Source: Gammaproteobacteria bacterium
GTDB taxonomy: Bacteria > Pseudomonadota > Gammaproteobacteria > Berkiellales > Berkiellaceae
NCBI GenBank assembly: GCA_016191245.1
Contig: JACPOY010000004.1
Span: 67,159-126,031 of the forward strand
DNA: 58,873 nucleotides
Direction: 5' to 3'
The stretch's first letter is position 1; each line of letters starts with the position of its first letter. The translations under genes and the position numbers were made by a program. The notes below the pieces were generated by a model. The model made no database searches, was not told the origin of the DNA, and saw nothing but the letters and a program-made list of their open reading frames with translations. Shown in pieces: positions 19,301 to 28,765 of the stretch.

Positions 19301-20577
19301 ACAATGCTGGATACAGAGCCGCCATCTCCACCAAAATAATTATCATTTGCTCCAGGTGATACTGGACTAAATGGAACATTAGGGGCAATAATTAATGTTC
19401 CTGTTGGGTTTAAATCTGTTAACAAAGTGCCTACTGATATTTCAACGCTTGATAAGAGTTCTGAACCTACTGCATTAATTTGACTTTCATTTAATGATAA
19501 TGCAACTCTGTCATGCGTTACAGGAACATCATCAACAATCTTGAAAAATATCGATCCTATGCTCGTGTTAAAAAAGTTGTTGGTTATACCATATAAAAAT
19601 TGGTCAATAAAACCTACAAAAGAGTCAAATGATGCACTCGCATAAGGTGGTGTTTGAATACCATTATTTAACGTAAAGAAAAAGTCTCCCACATCATGTC
19701 CTTCGACTGCTGCTGTAAAAAATGTAAATGTATTCCCTTGAGCTGATGTTAAAACAATTTCACCTGTAACGGGGAATGAAATAGTACCCCCTTCAATATT
19801 TGAACTGCTAAATGAAGCATTGATTGAAATTAATGATGCACCAGCACCCGGATCTGCGTTAATATTATATCCAAATGGACCATTGAAAATATTACCCCTT
19901 ATCTCTACATGCTCATAATTGTTTAAATACGATTCAAATATATTTGGGATAGTATTAGCTGGATTGCCTAAACTAATATCTGGTGTATTTGGGCTGACAT
20001 TTTGTGGTGAAAGAATTAGTGTTTGTAAAGTAGATAAAGGCGGGAGTACTTCAGGTTGAAATTGTAATAATTGTGCAACAGAAACTACTCTTTTATCATC
20101 TTCACTTTCTCGACGATCATAATTAAAGGCTTCTAAATCAACTACCCTTGCTAATGAATCTACCCCCCCTTCACTTGAGACCAGTTTTATTTCCAATGCC
20201 TTTTCTAAGACAGGATCAATCGGTTCTTCTACAATCTGCTGAAGGGTTAGATTTAAAAAATAATCTTCAGTTTTACCTGCTTCTAATTCTTTGGGCAATA
20301 ATTCAGCAAATTCATCTTCGGACATTGCGAGATAATTTGCAAAAGCTTCTTGCCATGAAGTATAAATCGTTTCATAAGGGATATTAGTGTTTGCCAGAGG
20401 CAAAATAATGCCTTGAAGAGAAATTTCATAATCTTGATTTGAAGAAATTATTTGAGAATCATCAATTAATCCGGTCGGAGGATCAGCATTCGTTGCAACA
20501 AATACAGGCACTAGTTGTACTTGAGAAGTCATTTCCCCAATTTCAAGAGCAACTTTCGGTACTTCTTTAATCATCAT
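16339..20577 (-). CDS. Giant repeat protein B: cadherin/VCBS-type surface protein
   Basis: About 1412 residues from ATG 20577; a TTG at 20604 is the longer alternative. The N-terminal 190 residues align closely with protein C: NIPYETIYTSWQEAF, then YFLNLTLQQIVEEPIDPV, then GGVDSLARV. Beta repeats follow. T1SS-143-like domains carry DDxPV junctions. A VCBS-like unit (GQFESLAFG...FTYTMADAEG) and two tandem-95/cadherin-like domains (NDAPSGTDHT..., NDAPMGTSNT...) come next. The C-terminal calcium module has DLNNDGIHL, EDGVLVYDYDGGQQ, DSNKDNILD and DTNNNGLVD. After it comes an Ala/Pro/Ser/Thr-rich tail ending PPVVTEHLLPALQTQ. No signal peptide or nonapeptide RTX repeats are seen. Probable type I secretion substrate or adhesin by analogy; no transporter genes are in the window. 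Confidence 0.8.
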   Translation of the reverse strand: MMIKEVPKVALEIGEMTSQVQLVPVFVATNADPPTGLIDDSQIISSNQDYEISLQGIILPLANTNIPYETIYTSWQEAFANYLAMSEDEFAELLPKELEAGKTEDYFLNLTLQQIVEEPIDPVLEKALEIKLVSSEGGVDSLARVVDLEAFNYDRRESEDDKRVVSVAQLLQFQPEVLPPLSTLQTLILSPQNVSPNTPDISLGNPANTIPNIFESYLNNYEHVEIRGNIFNGPFGYNINADPGAGASLISINASFSSSNIEGGTISFPVTGEIVLTSAQGNTFTFFTAAVEGHDVGDFFFTLNNGIQTPPYASASFDSFVGFIDQFLYGITNNFFNTSIGSIFFKIVDDVPVTHDRVALSLNESQINAVGSELLSSVEISVGTLLTDLNPTGTLIIAPNVPFSPVSPGANDNYFGGDGGSVSSIVLDSVIGATDVTASPFVTSFITPVELAYFTNFGLVGSQAGDPALMVNLSNGNSLIVDALTGQYVLVLNSAIHHSLPDTIATLNFKFTFTDADGDSSTSTLSFNMQDDAPVAADVSQSIDETTLFVKLLTNPLATEIKTGNLLTDGATDSVFGADGGMIYSVTVGNIVDNTLQTITDNGVDDLDLTIGMIQVETKYGSILLDTQGANVGAYTYTLDETKTVTANDALGTVDDVIGFQLIDSDNSVDSGNLTVTVNLNQGPTAVDDSGANYTTNEDAILTVIAPGVLSNDTDPDAGDVKRVISIDTTGTLGAVSFNSDGSLSYNPNGQFESLAFGNSATTTFTYTMADAEGKQSAATVTVTVEGVNDAPSGTDHTVTTLLEDSTYVFSASDFGFSDPIDSPGNTLLAVKITSLPSVGSFTDNGVLVTLNQFISISDINSGLLQFTPAANANGANYANFTFQVQDNGGTTNGGVDLDQSANTMTINVTSVNDAPMGTSNTVSTLEDTQKVFTAADFGFTDPNDPASPNSLQSIIITALPGLGVLSLAAGASVPGVVSNGQEISLADIAFLTYTPAADGNGLSYATFDFKVKDSGGLANGGIDTDPTANTITIDVTADNDAPVIADAGSTVNYSISGGTPVIIDGSLTLSDVDDTNLNGAVVTISSGALAGDTLAATLIGGITSSYNPTTFELTLSGNSSLANYESVLESVTFSASSATVQTRTITWQVDDGNASNNLSNQPTSLVDIIAPVFLDLNNDGIHLVSSTQSPVSMDISGKGDVHQIGWTTPEDGVLVYDYDGGQQITLNEISFTSYAKDAKTDLEGLRLAFDSNKDNILDSQDSLFGKFGVWQDTNNNGLVDSGEHQTLDQRGIVSISLISDNQQQMQNGNLIHGFSDYKTVDGHSYAIADTSLVIGQRVETQTLHLNDILPSQEQIDFSKLPEAPSVPASAIETAPLVATPSTSSETDSSVVPPVVTEHLLPALQTQEVAPA

Positions 20578-20674
20578 ACTTTGCCATTTAGAGAATATTT
20601 GCAACTACACAAAAATATCCTAAAATTAGCCTTCTAGATTATTAATATAGTCAATTTAGACGCAAAGGGATATA

Positions 20675-20688
20675 GGACTTAGGTACTA
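20675..20688 (-). promoter_or_regulatory. Conserved upstream element of giant gene B
   Basis: Plus-strand GGACTTAGGTACTA. Its left end lies 98 bases upstream of the ATG at 20577. The near-identical element before gene C lies at the same distance from the homologous ATG. It may be part of a promoter or regulator site, or simply a remnant of the gene duplication. Confidence 0.4.
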
Positions 20689-20744
20689 GGTCGGTGTTAA
20701 AAATGATTTGAAGTGCAACTTTTTCTCTTTTTGTTATTTATTCC

Positions 20745-23700
20745 TCATGCCACTACCTCTGTTTGTGTTTGTGGTAAATGTTCAGTGATAACTGGAGGTG
20801 CAACTACGCTGGTTTCAACAGCACTTGGCGTTGAAGCTGCAGTGACAGCATGAGCATCATTGGCTAATGCTGGTAATGGTGCAGCAGGTTCTGGCACCTT
20901 GGATAAATCAATAATTTGATTTTGTTCTGGCAAAATATCATTGGTATGTAGTGCATCCCCTTTAGAAGCAGGACCAACCATCAAACCTACATCTGCAGCT
21001 TGATATGATTTGCCATCAGCTGTTTCATAAGTAGTGAAACCAAAAATAGTATTCCCGTTCATCATTTCTTTATGATTATCTGAAGTAAGTGAAATGCTGG
21101 TAATATTTAATTGTGATAATGTTTCAAATTTACCATTCGCTTCTAATACACCAAATTGATTAAATTGATTATCACCAATATCTAACATACCATCATGATT
21201 GGTATCAAAATGAACTAAACCTTGTAAGTCGGTTTGTGCGCCAGGAAGATATGAAGCAAATGAAATCTGCTTCACGCTATTGAGCTCTCCTGTTCCTGCT
21301 TCATCTAGCATTAACACGCCATTCCCCTCTCCAAACCAGCCAATGGGTAAATTACTATCATTTCCATTAATATCACCGACTGTAGTATCTGATTGACTTG
21401 ACGATAATAAATTTATGCCATCGCCTGTTAGATCCAAAATGATTGGAGATGCAATAATACTTACGGTACTATTAGCTGTGACACTTAAGTTATTTACAGC
21501 TTGTCCATCATCAACAACCCAACTTATGTTTCGTACAATGTTATTGCCTGAATCAGTTGGATCAACATTAGCTGAAGAATATGTTATTGATTGAAGCGCT
21601 TCCAGATATTCAGTTAGTGTTGCTGAACCTGTGAGCGTAAGCATGCCTGCATCATCATAGTTTCCAGTAATATTAGTTGTATCAATAAACCCAAGTAAAT
21701 CACCATCAAAATAGTTTTCAATTTTTATGACAGCTCCAGAAAGATTTGAATTATCAATATCACTAACAGATATATCATTATCAATAACTACAGCCTCTGC
21801 TGTGGGTATATAAGATACGTCATTACCTGCATTAGCTATTTGTGGCGCATCATTCACAGGAGTTACATCAATGGTGATTGTGTTAGCAGTTGGATCCGTA
21901 TCGATACCGCCATTTGCTGTGAGTCCATTATCTTTTACTGTGAAATCAAAACTGGCATAGCCTGTGCCATTGGCATTGGCTGCTGGGGTATAGGTGAGAA
22001 AGGCTATATCGGCTAATGATATCTCTTGACCGTTAGTGACAGCACCTAGTACTGACGCACCTGCTGCTAAAAATAGTGACCCCACACTGGGTATTGCTGT
22101 AATAAAGATAGATTGTAAACTATTGGGTGACGGTGCATCACTGGCATCTGTAAATCCAAAATCAGCTGCGGTAAATACCTTTGAGCCGTCTTCTAAAATT
22201 GTGACTGTCTTATCTGCCCCATCGGGTGCATCATTCACAGGAGTTACATCAATGGTGATTGTGTTAGCAGTTGGATCCGTATCGATACCACCATTTGCTG
22301 TGAGTCCATCATCTTTTACTTTAAAATCAAAACTGGCATAGCCTGTTCCATTGGCATTAGCTGTAGGTGTGTAAGTTAAAAAAGGAATATCTGCTACTGA
22401 GATCTCTTGGCCCACTGTCACAAGGCCTGCAGGAACCGATGCACCGGAGGCGATACTTAATATCCCTGTTCCTACGCCTGGTAATGCCGTAATAAATATC
22501 GATTGGAAAATATTTGGTGCATCATTGGTATCTGAAAATCCAAAGTCGGCAGCTGTAAATGTCTTGGCGGTATCTTCTAAGGTGCTTACCGTCTTATCGG
22601 CACCACTTGGTGCATCATTCACAGAAGTTACATCTATCGTTATCTTGTTGGCGGTTGGATCCGTATCGATACCACCATTTGCTGTGAGTCCATCATCTTT
22701 TACTTTAAAATCAAAACTGGCATAGCCTGTTCCATTGGCATTAGCTGTAGGTGTATAAGTTAAAAAAGGAATATCTGCTACTGAGATCTCTTGACCCACT
22801 GTCACAAGTCCTGCAGGTACCGAGGCACCGGAGGCGATACTTAATGTTCCTGTTCCTACGCCTGGTAATGCCGTAATAAATATCGATTGGAAATTATTTG
22901 GTGCATCATTGACATCTGAAAATCCAAAATCGGCAGCTGTAAATGTCTTGGCGGTATCTTCTAAGGTGCTTACCGTCTTATCAGCACCACTTGGTGCATC
23001 ATTCACAGAAGTCACATCAATCTGTATTGTATTAGCACTTTGATCTAAATCAACACCACCATTTGCCGTGCCACCATCATCTTGCACTTGGAAGGTAAAA
23101 TTTGCATAATTTGTTCCGTTGTCATCAGCAACAGGGGTAAATGTAAGGAATCCTGCATTAATATCTGCAATAGAGATAAATGTACCTGCTACAAAGGCAG
23201 ATCCATTAACCAATAAGGTACCTGCATCTGGAAGCGTTGTAATTTTTACGCTTAATAATGCATCATCTGTCCCATCAATAGGATCTGTAAATCCAAAATC
23301 TGCCGCTGAAAAAGTATAAACATCATCTTCAAGCACCACTACCGTATTATCTGTGCCTTCTGGCGCATCATTCACACCATTTACTGTAATATTGACAGTG
23401 GCAACATTGCTGACTAAACCTTCCGCATCTTTCATGGTATAGGTAAATGAAACAACCTCACTTTCGCCTGCGGCTAAATAATCAAAGGTAGTAAGAGGGT
23501 TATCTGGGTTGTAAGTAAAACTGCCATCGTTGTTAAGAGCTTCAAGAGTTCCCAAAGAAGCAGCAGTGTTACTGTTGACTTGCTTGGTATCACCTGCATC
23601 AGGATCCGTATCGTTTGCTAAAACGCCAGATGCTGCTAATACAGTGAGTGATGAATTTTCAAAAGTAGAATAAGTAAGATCATCTTCTGCTGTTGGTGCT

Positions 23701-25754
23701 TGATTGAGATCTACCGTTACTGTCAGATTTGCACTAGCTACACTATTGTCGCCGTCCTTTAGCTCAAAACCTATCACATCATCGGCAGTTAAATTTGCAT
23801 CAGGTGCTGTAACCGTTTTTGTTTCATCTAATGTATAAGTGTACTCCCCAACACCAGTTCCTTCTGTATCTAGTTTGATAGTGCCATACTTGGTTTCCGC
23901 TTCTATAGAGCCAACCGTGGGATCAAGATCGCCAGCTCCATTATCAGTGATTGTTTTTGTTGTATTGTCGGTCACATTGCCCACAGTAATGCTATTGATT
24001 TTACCGCCATCAGCACCAAATACTGAATCAGTTGCTCCATCCGTTAGAATATTTCCTGTAGTTGTTTCAGTATCAGATGGATTAGTTTGTAATTTTACAA
24101 ATAATGCTGTTTCATCAATAGAATTAGTTGTGTTATAAGCTAATGGATTATCATCATCAACATTAAATATTAATGATGATATTGAAGTATCTCCATCAGT
24201 ATCGGTAAAGGTATATTTAAAAATAAGAGAAGCTATCGTATCTGCTACAGTATGATAAATAGCAGAATTGAGTATCAAAACATATTCTGCAGTTAAAGTA
24301 TCGATTATTAAAGAATTACCATTTGAAAGATTAACCACCAATGCCGGTTCACCGACACTAGAACCGACTAAACCAAAAGCTGTAAAATAAGCAAGTTCGG
24401 TACCTGTAATAAAAGATGAAGTGTAGGATACGACGGAAACCCCTGTTGCACCAGTAACGCTATCTAACACGATGCTGGTCACTGAGCCACCATCTCCACC
24501 AAAATAGTTATCAGTAGCAGCATTCGGAAGAACGGGATTAAAAGGGACATCAGGCGAAATAACAAGCGTTCCTGTAGGGTTAAATGTTGTCAGCAATGTG
24601 CCTGCCGAAATCTCAGGTTGTATTAACTGAGATGAACCAAGTAAGCTTATCTCGCTTTCATTTAATTGCGGCGCTGTTCTATCATGTGTAACAGGAACAT
24701 CGTCTTGAATAATATAATTAAGATTACCCACTGCAGTATTATTAAAATTATTTGTAATGCCATAGAGAAAATGTTCAATAAAAGATGATTCAGATGGTGT
24801 GCTAATGGGATTTATTAATGTATAAATAAAGTCTCCAGCGACATGCCCCAGGACATTTGCGGTAAAAAATGTAAAAACATTGCCGTCTGCCGTTGTGAAT
24901 ACCATCTCACCTGCAACTGGGAAGGTAAGCGACCCGCCGGCTATATTATCAGCACTAAAAGATGCACTAATAAACCCGGGACCAGCACCAGGGCCATAAT
25001 CTGCACCTATCGTATATCCAAATGGCGAGGACGACGCAAAAAGGTTACCTCTGATCTCAACGGCTTGGTATGTATTTAAGTAAATCTCACTTATTTCTGG
25101 AATTAATGCATTGCCAGCATTCGGTTCCCCAAAGGTAAAAGTTTGGCTGGGTGCAGAAGGGCTTGGATCATCGGGAAAAAGTATTAAGGGTTGTAAAATT
25201 GAAAGAGAAGCAAATTCCGGTGGTGAAAACTGTAAAGTTTGTGCTACTGAAATAATTTTTTTATCGAATATCTCATCTTTAAGATTGTAATTTTCTGCTG
25301 CAAATTCAAAAACCCGAGCAAGAGAATCTACCCCACCGTCGCTTACTGCTTGTTTTATTTCTAATGCTTTCTCTAAAACTGGATCGATGGGCTCTTCTAC
25401 AATCTGTTGTAGCGTAAGATTTAAAAAATATTCCGCGCTTTTATCTTCTTTGCCAGCATCTGCGTTAGGTAAAAGTTCGTAAAACTCAGCCTCAGACATG
25501 GTGAGGTATTTAGAAAATGCATCTTGCCATGAAGTAAAAATCGTTTCATACGGAATATTAATATTGGCTATAGGTAAAAATACACCATCGAGTGAAATCC
25601 GATATCCTTCTATCCCCCCATCTTGTTGGCTGTCATTTATCAACCCAACAGGTGAGGTTACACTTGTTGAAACCGCTATTTGCACTGGCAAATGCTGGGC
25701 TTGAGGCACAAAGTCCCCTTTTTCACCTGAAATTTCAACAATATGGTCTTTCAT
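20745..25754 (-). CDS. Giant repeat protein C: cadherin/VCBS-type surface protein with near-identical tandem domains
   Basis: About 1669 residues from the ATG at 25754, which has GAGAG eight bases upstream; the ATG at 25760 and a GTG at 25805 are alternatives. The N-terminal domain matches protein B (NIPYETIFTSWQDAF, EEPIDPVLEKALEIK, GGVDSLARV). T1SS-143-like domains and a VCBS unit follow. Then come five tandem-95/cadherin-like domains, two of them nearly identical at the DNA level. The C-terminal calcium module is more degenerate than in A and B (DLTGDGINL, DTNHDGMLD, and DEAGTGELN replacing one loop). The tail is Ala/Pro-rich and ends PPVITEHLPQTQ, like B. It is the first gene of the A-B-C series and is transcribed away from the peroxidase operon. 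An adhesin or biofilm role is inferred from architecture only. Confidence 0.8.
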   Translation of the reverse strand: MKDHIVEISGEKGDFVPQAQHLPVQIAVSTSVTSPVGLINDSQQDGGIEGYRISLDGVFLPIANINIPYETIFTSWQDAFSKYLTMSEAEFYELLPNADAGKEDKSAEYFLNLTLQQIVEEPIDPVLEKALEIKQAVSDGGVDSLARVFEFAAENYNLKDEIFDKKIISVAQTLQFSPPEFASLSILQPLILFPDDPSPSAPSQTFTFGEPNAGNALIPEISEIYLNTYQAVEIRGNLFASSSPFGYTIGADYGPGAGPGFISASFSADNIAGGSLTFPVAGEMVFTTADGNVFTFFTANVLGHVAGDFIYTLINPISTPSESSFIEHFLYGITNNFNNTAVGNLNYIIQDDVPVTHDRTAPQLNESEISLLGSSQLIQPEISAGTLLTTFNPTGTLVISPDVPFNPVLPNAATDNYFGGDGGSVTSIVLDSVTGATGVSVVSYTSSFITGTELAYFTAFGLVGSSVGEPALVVNLSNGNSLIIDTLTAEYVLILNSAIYHTVADTIASLIFKYTFTDTDGDTSISSLIFNVDDDNPLAYNTTNSIDETALFVKLQTNPSDTETTTGNILTDGATDSVFGADGGKINSITVGNVTDNTTKTITDNGAGDLDPTVGSIEAETKYGTIKLDTEGTGVGEYTYTLDETKTVTAPDANLTADDVIGFELKDGDNSVASANLTVTVDLNQAPTAEDDLTYSTFENSSLTVLAASGVLANDTDPDAGDTKQVNSNTAASLGTLEALNNDGSFTYNPDNPLTTFDYLAAGESEVVSFTYTMKDAEGLVSNVATVNITVNGVNDAPEGTDNTVVVLEDDVYTFSAADFGFTDPIDGTDDALLSVKITTLPDAGTLLVNGSAFVAGTFISIADINAGFLTFTPVADDNGTNYANFTFQVQDDGGTANGGVDLDQSANTIQIDVTSVNDAPSGADKTVSTLEDTAKTFTAADFGFSDVNDAPNNFQSIFITALPGVGTGTLSIASGASVPAGLVTVGQEISVADIPFLTYTPTANANGTGYASFDFKVKDDGLTANGGIDTDPTANKITIDVTSVNDAPSGADKTVSTLEDTAKTFTAADFGFSDTNDAPNIFQSIFITALPGVGTGILSIASGASVPAGLVTVGQEISVADIPFLTYTPTANANGTGYASFDFKVKDDGLTANGGIDTDPTANTITIDVTPVNDAPDGADKTVTILEDGSKVFTAADFGFTDASDAPSPNSLQSIFITAIPSVGSLFLAAGASVLGAVTNGQEISLADIAFLTYTPAANANGTGYASFDFTVKDNGLTANGGIDTDPTANTITIDVTPVNDAPQIANAGNDVSYIPTAEAVVIDNDISVSDIDNSNLSGAVIKIENYFDGDLLGFIDTTNITGNYDDAGMLTLTGSATLTEYLEALQSITYSSANVDPTDSGNNIVRNISWVVDDGQAVNNLSVTANSTVSIIASPIILDLTGDGINLLSSSQSDTTVGDINGNDSNLPIGWFGEGNGVLMLDEAGTGELNSVKQISFASYLPGAQTDLQGLVHFDTNHDGMLDIGDNQFNQFGVLEANGKFETLSQLNITSISLTSDNHKEMMNGNTIFGFTTYETADGKSYQAADVGLMVGPASKGDALHTNDILPEQNQIIDLSKVPEPAAPLPALANDAHAVTAASTPSAVETSVVAPPVITEHLPQTQTEVVA
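21846..23363 (-). repeat. Tandem domain repeats inside giant gene C (381/384/384/369-base units)
   Basis: Junctions at 21846, 22227, 22611, 22995 and 23364 mark successive copies of a coding unit of about 128 codons. Each junction encodes the NDAP motif, and each unit continues with EDxxKxFTAADFGF. Units 22227-22610 and 22611-22994 are almost identical in DNA, pointing to recent unequal exchange. Outer units are more diverged. Confidence 0.85.
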
Positions 25755-25857
25755 TATCATCACTCTCAAATTTGGGATTACTTGTAAATACAACAAATTA
25801 CCCACAAAAATGGTTGTTAGATTTTTAAGATATGCCTTTTAGACTCTCAGAACTATT

Positions 25858-25871
25858 GGACTTAAGTACTA
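25858..25871 (-). promoter_or_regulatory. Conserved upstream element of giant gene C
   Basis: Plus-strand GGACTTAAGTACTA, matching 13 of 14 bases of the element before gene B. Its left end is 98 bases from the ATG at 25760. It also lies in the intergenic region shared with the divergent peroxidase operon, so a common regulator is conceivable. Confidence 0.4.
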
Positions 25872-25961
25872 TGATTAATATGAGTGGTAGCATCAGATAA
25901 ACCTGCATAATCTCTACTATTATTAAGGAATGAAACCATATACTAGGGAAGGTGTGCGTTG

Positions 25962-26918
25962 ATGCAACGCAAGGGAATGGCGCTAATTGTTTTCACCAGC
26001 TCGCTGTTTGCCTTGGGCGTTTGTTTTGCATTGCAAGATAAAGCGATATTACCTATCCAAGTGGCTCCTATCACTGAGCCCAATAAAGTTAGTTTGGGTA
26101 AACAACTATATTTCAGTACTGTATTTTCTAATAATGCAACGTTGTCTTGTAATAGTTGCCATATTATCAATCGCGGTGGCGCTGACGGCATTCCAAAATA
26201 TATAGGTAATAATCGTAAAGTGGGATTATTAAATACGCCCACTGCACTTAATGCCAGCTTAAACTTTAGACAATTTTGGGATGGGCGGGCTCAAACAATA
26301 GATGATGTCATTGAAGATCACCTTAAAGATCCAACCATTTTCGCAAGCGACTGGGCAAATGTTGAAAGTAAAATAAAAAATAACCCAGACTTTAAAATCC
26401 CATTTAAAAATGCTTATCAAGGGGAAGTTTCGGCACACACTATCAAAGAAGCTTTACATTTATATCTGAATGATTTAACAACCCCACAATCACCTTTTGA
26501 TCGTTATCTTCAAGGAGATAAATCATCGCTTACACCCGAGGCATTTAAAGGATACCAGCTCTTTATCAGTTATGGCTGCATTACTTGTCATCAGGGTCCC
26601 AATATGGGTGGAAATTTGTATCAACGTTTTGGAATTTATAAAGACTATTTTGCAACGAAAACCAATATAACTAAAGCGGATCTCGGTCTTTATAATTTAA
26701 CTGGAAAAGAAGAAGATAAATATGTATTTAAAGTGCCTTCTTTAAGAAATATTACCCTCACGGCACCATATCTTCACGATGGTTCAGCGGGCACATTAGA
26801 AGAGGTTATTCAATTGATGGGTATCTATCAAGTAGGACAACCGATACAACCATATGATATACCTTTAATTATTAAATTTTTAGAATCATTAACAGGAAAG
26901 ATACCAGCGCCAGAATAA
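25962..26918 (+). CDS. Di-heme cytochrome c peroxidase / MauG-family protein
   Basis: 318 residues from ATG 25962, with GGGAAGG nine bases upstream. An N-terminal hydrophobic segment (about 5-24) acts as signal peptide or anchor, so the protein is periplasmic. Two c-type haem sites are visible: CNSCH at 63-67 and CITCH at 206-210. Family motifs include FWDGRAQT (about 105-112) and the C-terminal KVPSLRNITLTAPYLHDGS. Members reduce hydrogen peroxide with electrons from small cytochromes, or modify a partner protein in the MauG branch. Sequence alone does not separate these. It starts an operon with a histidine kinase and a YfiR-like protein, and is divergent from the giant genes. Confidence 0.9.
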   Translation: MQRKGMALIVFTSSLFALGVCFALQDKAILPIQVAPITEPNKVSLGKQLYFSTVFSNNATLSCNSCHIINRGGADGIPKYIGNNRKVGLLNTPTALNASLNFRQFWDGRAQTIDDVIEDHLKDPTIFASDWANVESKIKNNPDFKIPFKNAYQGEVSAHTIKEALHLYLNDLTTPQSPFDRYLQGDKSSLTPEAFKGYQLFISYGCITCHQGPNMGGNLYQRFGIYKDYFATKTNITKADLGLYNLTGKEEDKYVFKVPSLRNITLTAPYLHDGSAGTLEEVIQLMGIYQVGQPIQPYDIPLIIKFLESLTGKIPAPE

Positions 26919-26944
26919 TAAGGATATTGAAAAAAGCGTACGAC

Positions 26945-28765
26945 ATGGAAATTACAGAGAACGTCAAAAATATTCTCATTCGTTGGGCAATTGCCATTAT
27001 TGTGATGGTGATAGCTGGTATCTATTATCTAAGCGAATTAAGGCCTTTTCCTTATGAAGAATATGAAAAAGAGATTAACCAAATCCAACGATTTGATGCT
27101 GAATTAAATGAGGCCATCGTATTACTTCGATTCGGAATTTTAAAATTCTATGATCCTATCGTTCAAGCCGTAGATAGATCAGATCAAGTGATGGCTATTC
27201 TCAAGGAAAATCTGATAGCACATCCCAATCCTTCTATTGATGTTAAGTTTAAATCGTTTGAAGAAACTATAAAAAAGAAAAAAGAATTAACACAAAAATT
27301 TGAACGCATTAACCCCGTTTTAATTAACGCCATTTTAAATTTCTCAACAATATTAAGTAAAGTTATTGAGTCTGAATCCAATAACCAATTAGTGGAAAGC
27401 TGCCTTGAGCAAGACTATAAAACTGAGCAAGTAACTAAAGCAAATAATCTATTTCGCGGAATTTTAATCTATGTTAACCAACGCTCAGAAGAAAAACATA
27501 ACTATTTAGTAGAGCTTGTTGCTGATATCCGAAAAGCACCACAAAAGCTCCCAAATTTGGAGCAAGCATTAACTTATGCAGACAAAATTTTAGAATTGCA
27601 ACCGCAAATGACTGAAATCGATGAAGCTCTTTTTCAAGTACCAATTGTACCAAAGCTAAATGAACTCCTTGAAACATACAACTTGGCATTGAAACAATTT
27701 CAAGCACAAGGCGATGCATTTAGAATCATATTATATGTATTGATTTTTGTATTATTAGTAGTATTACGTTGGACGTTTGCAAGGTTACAAAACACCGTTA
27801 CTACATTACATATTGAAGTCAAACGTAAAGTGAAAGCACAAAAGGAATTAGCTAAAATCAATCGACAATTGGAAAATCGTGTCGCACAAAGAACTCATGA
27901 ATTGACCGTCAAAAACAAAGATTTAAATCAAGCCTTAGGGGATTTAAAAGAGGCGCAAGAACAGCTTATTATGCAAGAAAAAATGGCTTCAGTCGGTATG
28001 TTAACCACGGGTATTGCCCATGAAATTAAAAATCCTTTAAATTTTGTTAATAATTTTTCTGATATTTCTATTGAACTCGTCACGGAACTTGACCAAGAAT
28101 TAGCTGCAAACCAAGAAAAAATCACTAAAGATACTTTTACTTACATTCAAGAAATACTAACGGATTTGAAAACAAATTGCAGTAAAATTAAAGAACATGG
28201 CGTAAGAGCAGATAATATAGTCAAAAACATGTTGCTGCACTCTCAAGAAGCTGGTGTTGAGAAAGAAATGATAGATGTGCAAAATATGATGGATGATAAT
28301 ATTCAAATAGCAATTGAAAGCTTTAAAGCAACAAGTCCTAAATTTGAAGTAAAACTTGAAAAAGATTATAGCCCCACTCTTCCCAAAGTTTTAGGTGCCC
28401 CTCAAGCAATTGGTCGCCTCTTCGTGTATCTAATCGACAATGCTCTTTATGCATTAAGAGAAAGACAGCAAACAGCAGAGGCTGACTATCAACCTATTTT
28501 AATGGTTTCAATACAACAAGTTGACCAAAACGTAGTTATTAAAGTAAGAGACAATGGAACAGGGATCCCTAAAAAGAATTTAGATAAAGTATTTGAACCA
28601 TTCTTTACTACCAAGCCAACTGGCAAAGGTAATACTGGTCTTGGTTTATCGATCTGCTATGATACAGTAGTAAAGCAGCATAAAGGGGAATTAAGAGTGA
28701 ATTCTGAAGAAGGTGTGTATACCGAATTCACTGTAGTATTGCCAATTAATACTAGAAATACATAA
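26945..28765 (+). CDS. Membrane sensor histidine kinase with large helical periplasmic domain
   Basis: About 606 residues from ATG 26945; a TTG at 26927 would add six. Membrane segment 1 is at about 8-29 and segment 2 at about 259-281. The intervening 225 residues are predicted helical and contain [15 protein letters not shown] followed by YDP, reminiscent of DAHL-type all-helical sensor domains. A coiled coil (about 285-350) leads to the dimerisation domain with the phospho-acceptor histidine H359 in [13 protein letters not shown]. The ATPase domain shows [31 protein letters not shown] and GLGLSICYD. All catalytic boxes are present. No response regulator is adjacent. The last base of its stop codon is the first base of the yfiR-like start, implying coupled translation. 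Confidence 0.92.
   Translation: MEITENVKNILIRWAIAIIVMVIAGIYYLSELRPFPYEEYEKEINQIQRFDAELNEAIVLLRFGILKFYDPIVQAVDRSDQVMAILKENLIAHPNPSIDVKFKSFEETIKKKKELTQKFERINPVLINAILNFSTILSKVIESESNNQLVESCLEQDYKTEQVTKANNLFRGILIYVNQRSEEKHNYLVELVADIRKAPQKLPNLEQALTYADKILELQPQMTEIDEALFQVPIVPKLNELLETYNLALKQFQAQGDAFRIILYVLIFVLLVVLRWTFARLQNTVTTLHIEVKRKVKAQKELAKINRQLENRVAQRTHELTVKNKDLNQALGDLKEAQEQLIMQEKMASVGMLTTGIAHEIKNPLNFVNNFSDISIELVTELDQELAANQEKITKDTFTYIQEILTDLKTNCSKIKEHGVRADNIVKNMLLHSQEAGVEKEMIDVQNMMDDNIQIAIESFKATSPKFEVKLEKDYSPTLPKVLGAPQAIGRLFVYLIDNALYALRERQQTAEADYQPILMVSIQQVDQNVVIKVRDNGTGIPKKNLDKVFEPFFTTKPTGKGNTGLGLSICYDTVVKQHKGELRVNSEEGVYTEFTVVLPINTRNT

Noticed and set aside
22036..22725. Plus-strand ORFs inside the giant genes
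   Set aside because: They are shadows of repetitive coding sequence; their repeated near-identical peptides follow the domain period of the real gene.
21846..23363. CRISPR array or noncoding tandem repeat
   Set aside because: Units are 369-384 bases, keep one open frame and encode a folded domain; there are no short repeats with unique spacers.
12658..25805. Classical RTX toxins
   Set aside because: No GGxGxDxUx nonapeptide arrays are visible; the repeats are cadherin/VCBS-type beta domains, and no activation acyltransferase or type I transporter is nearby.
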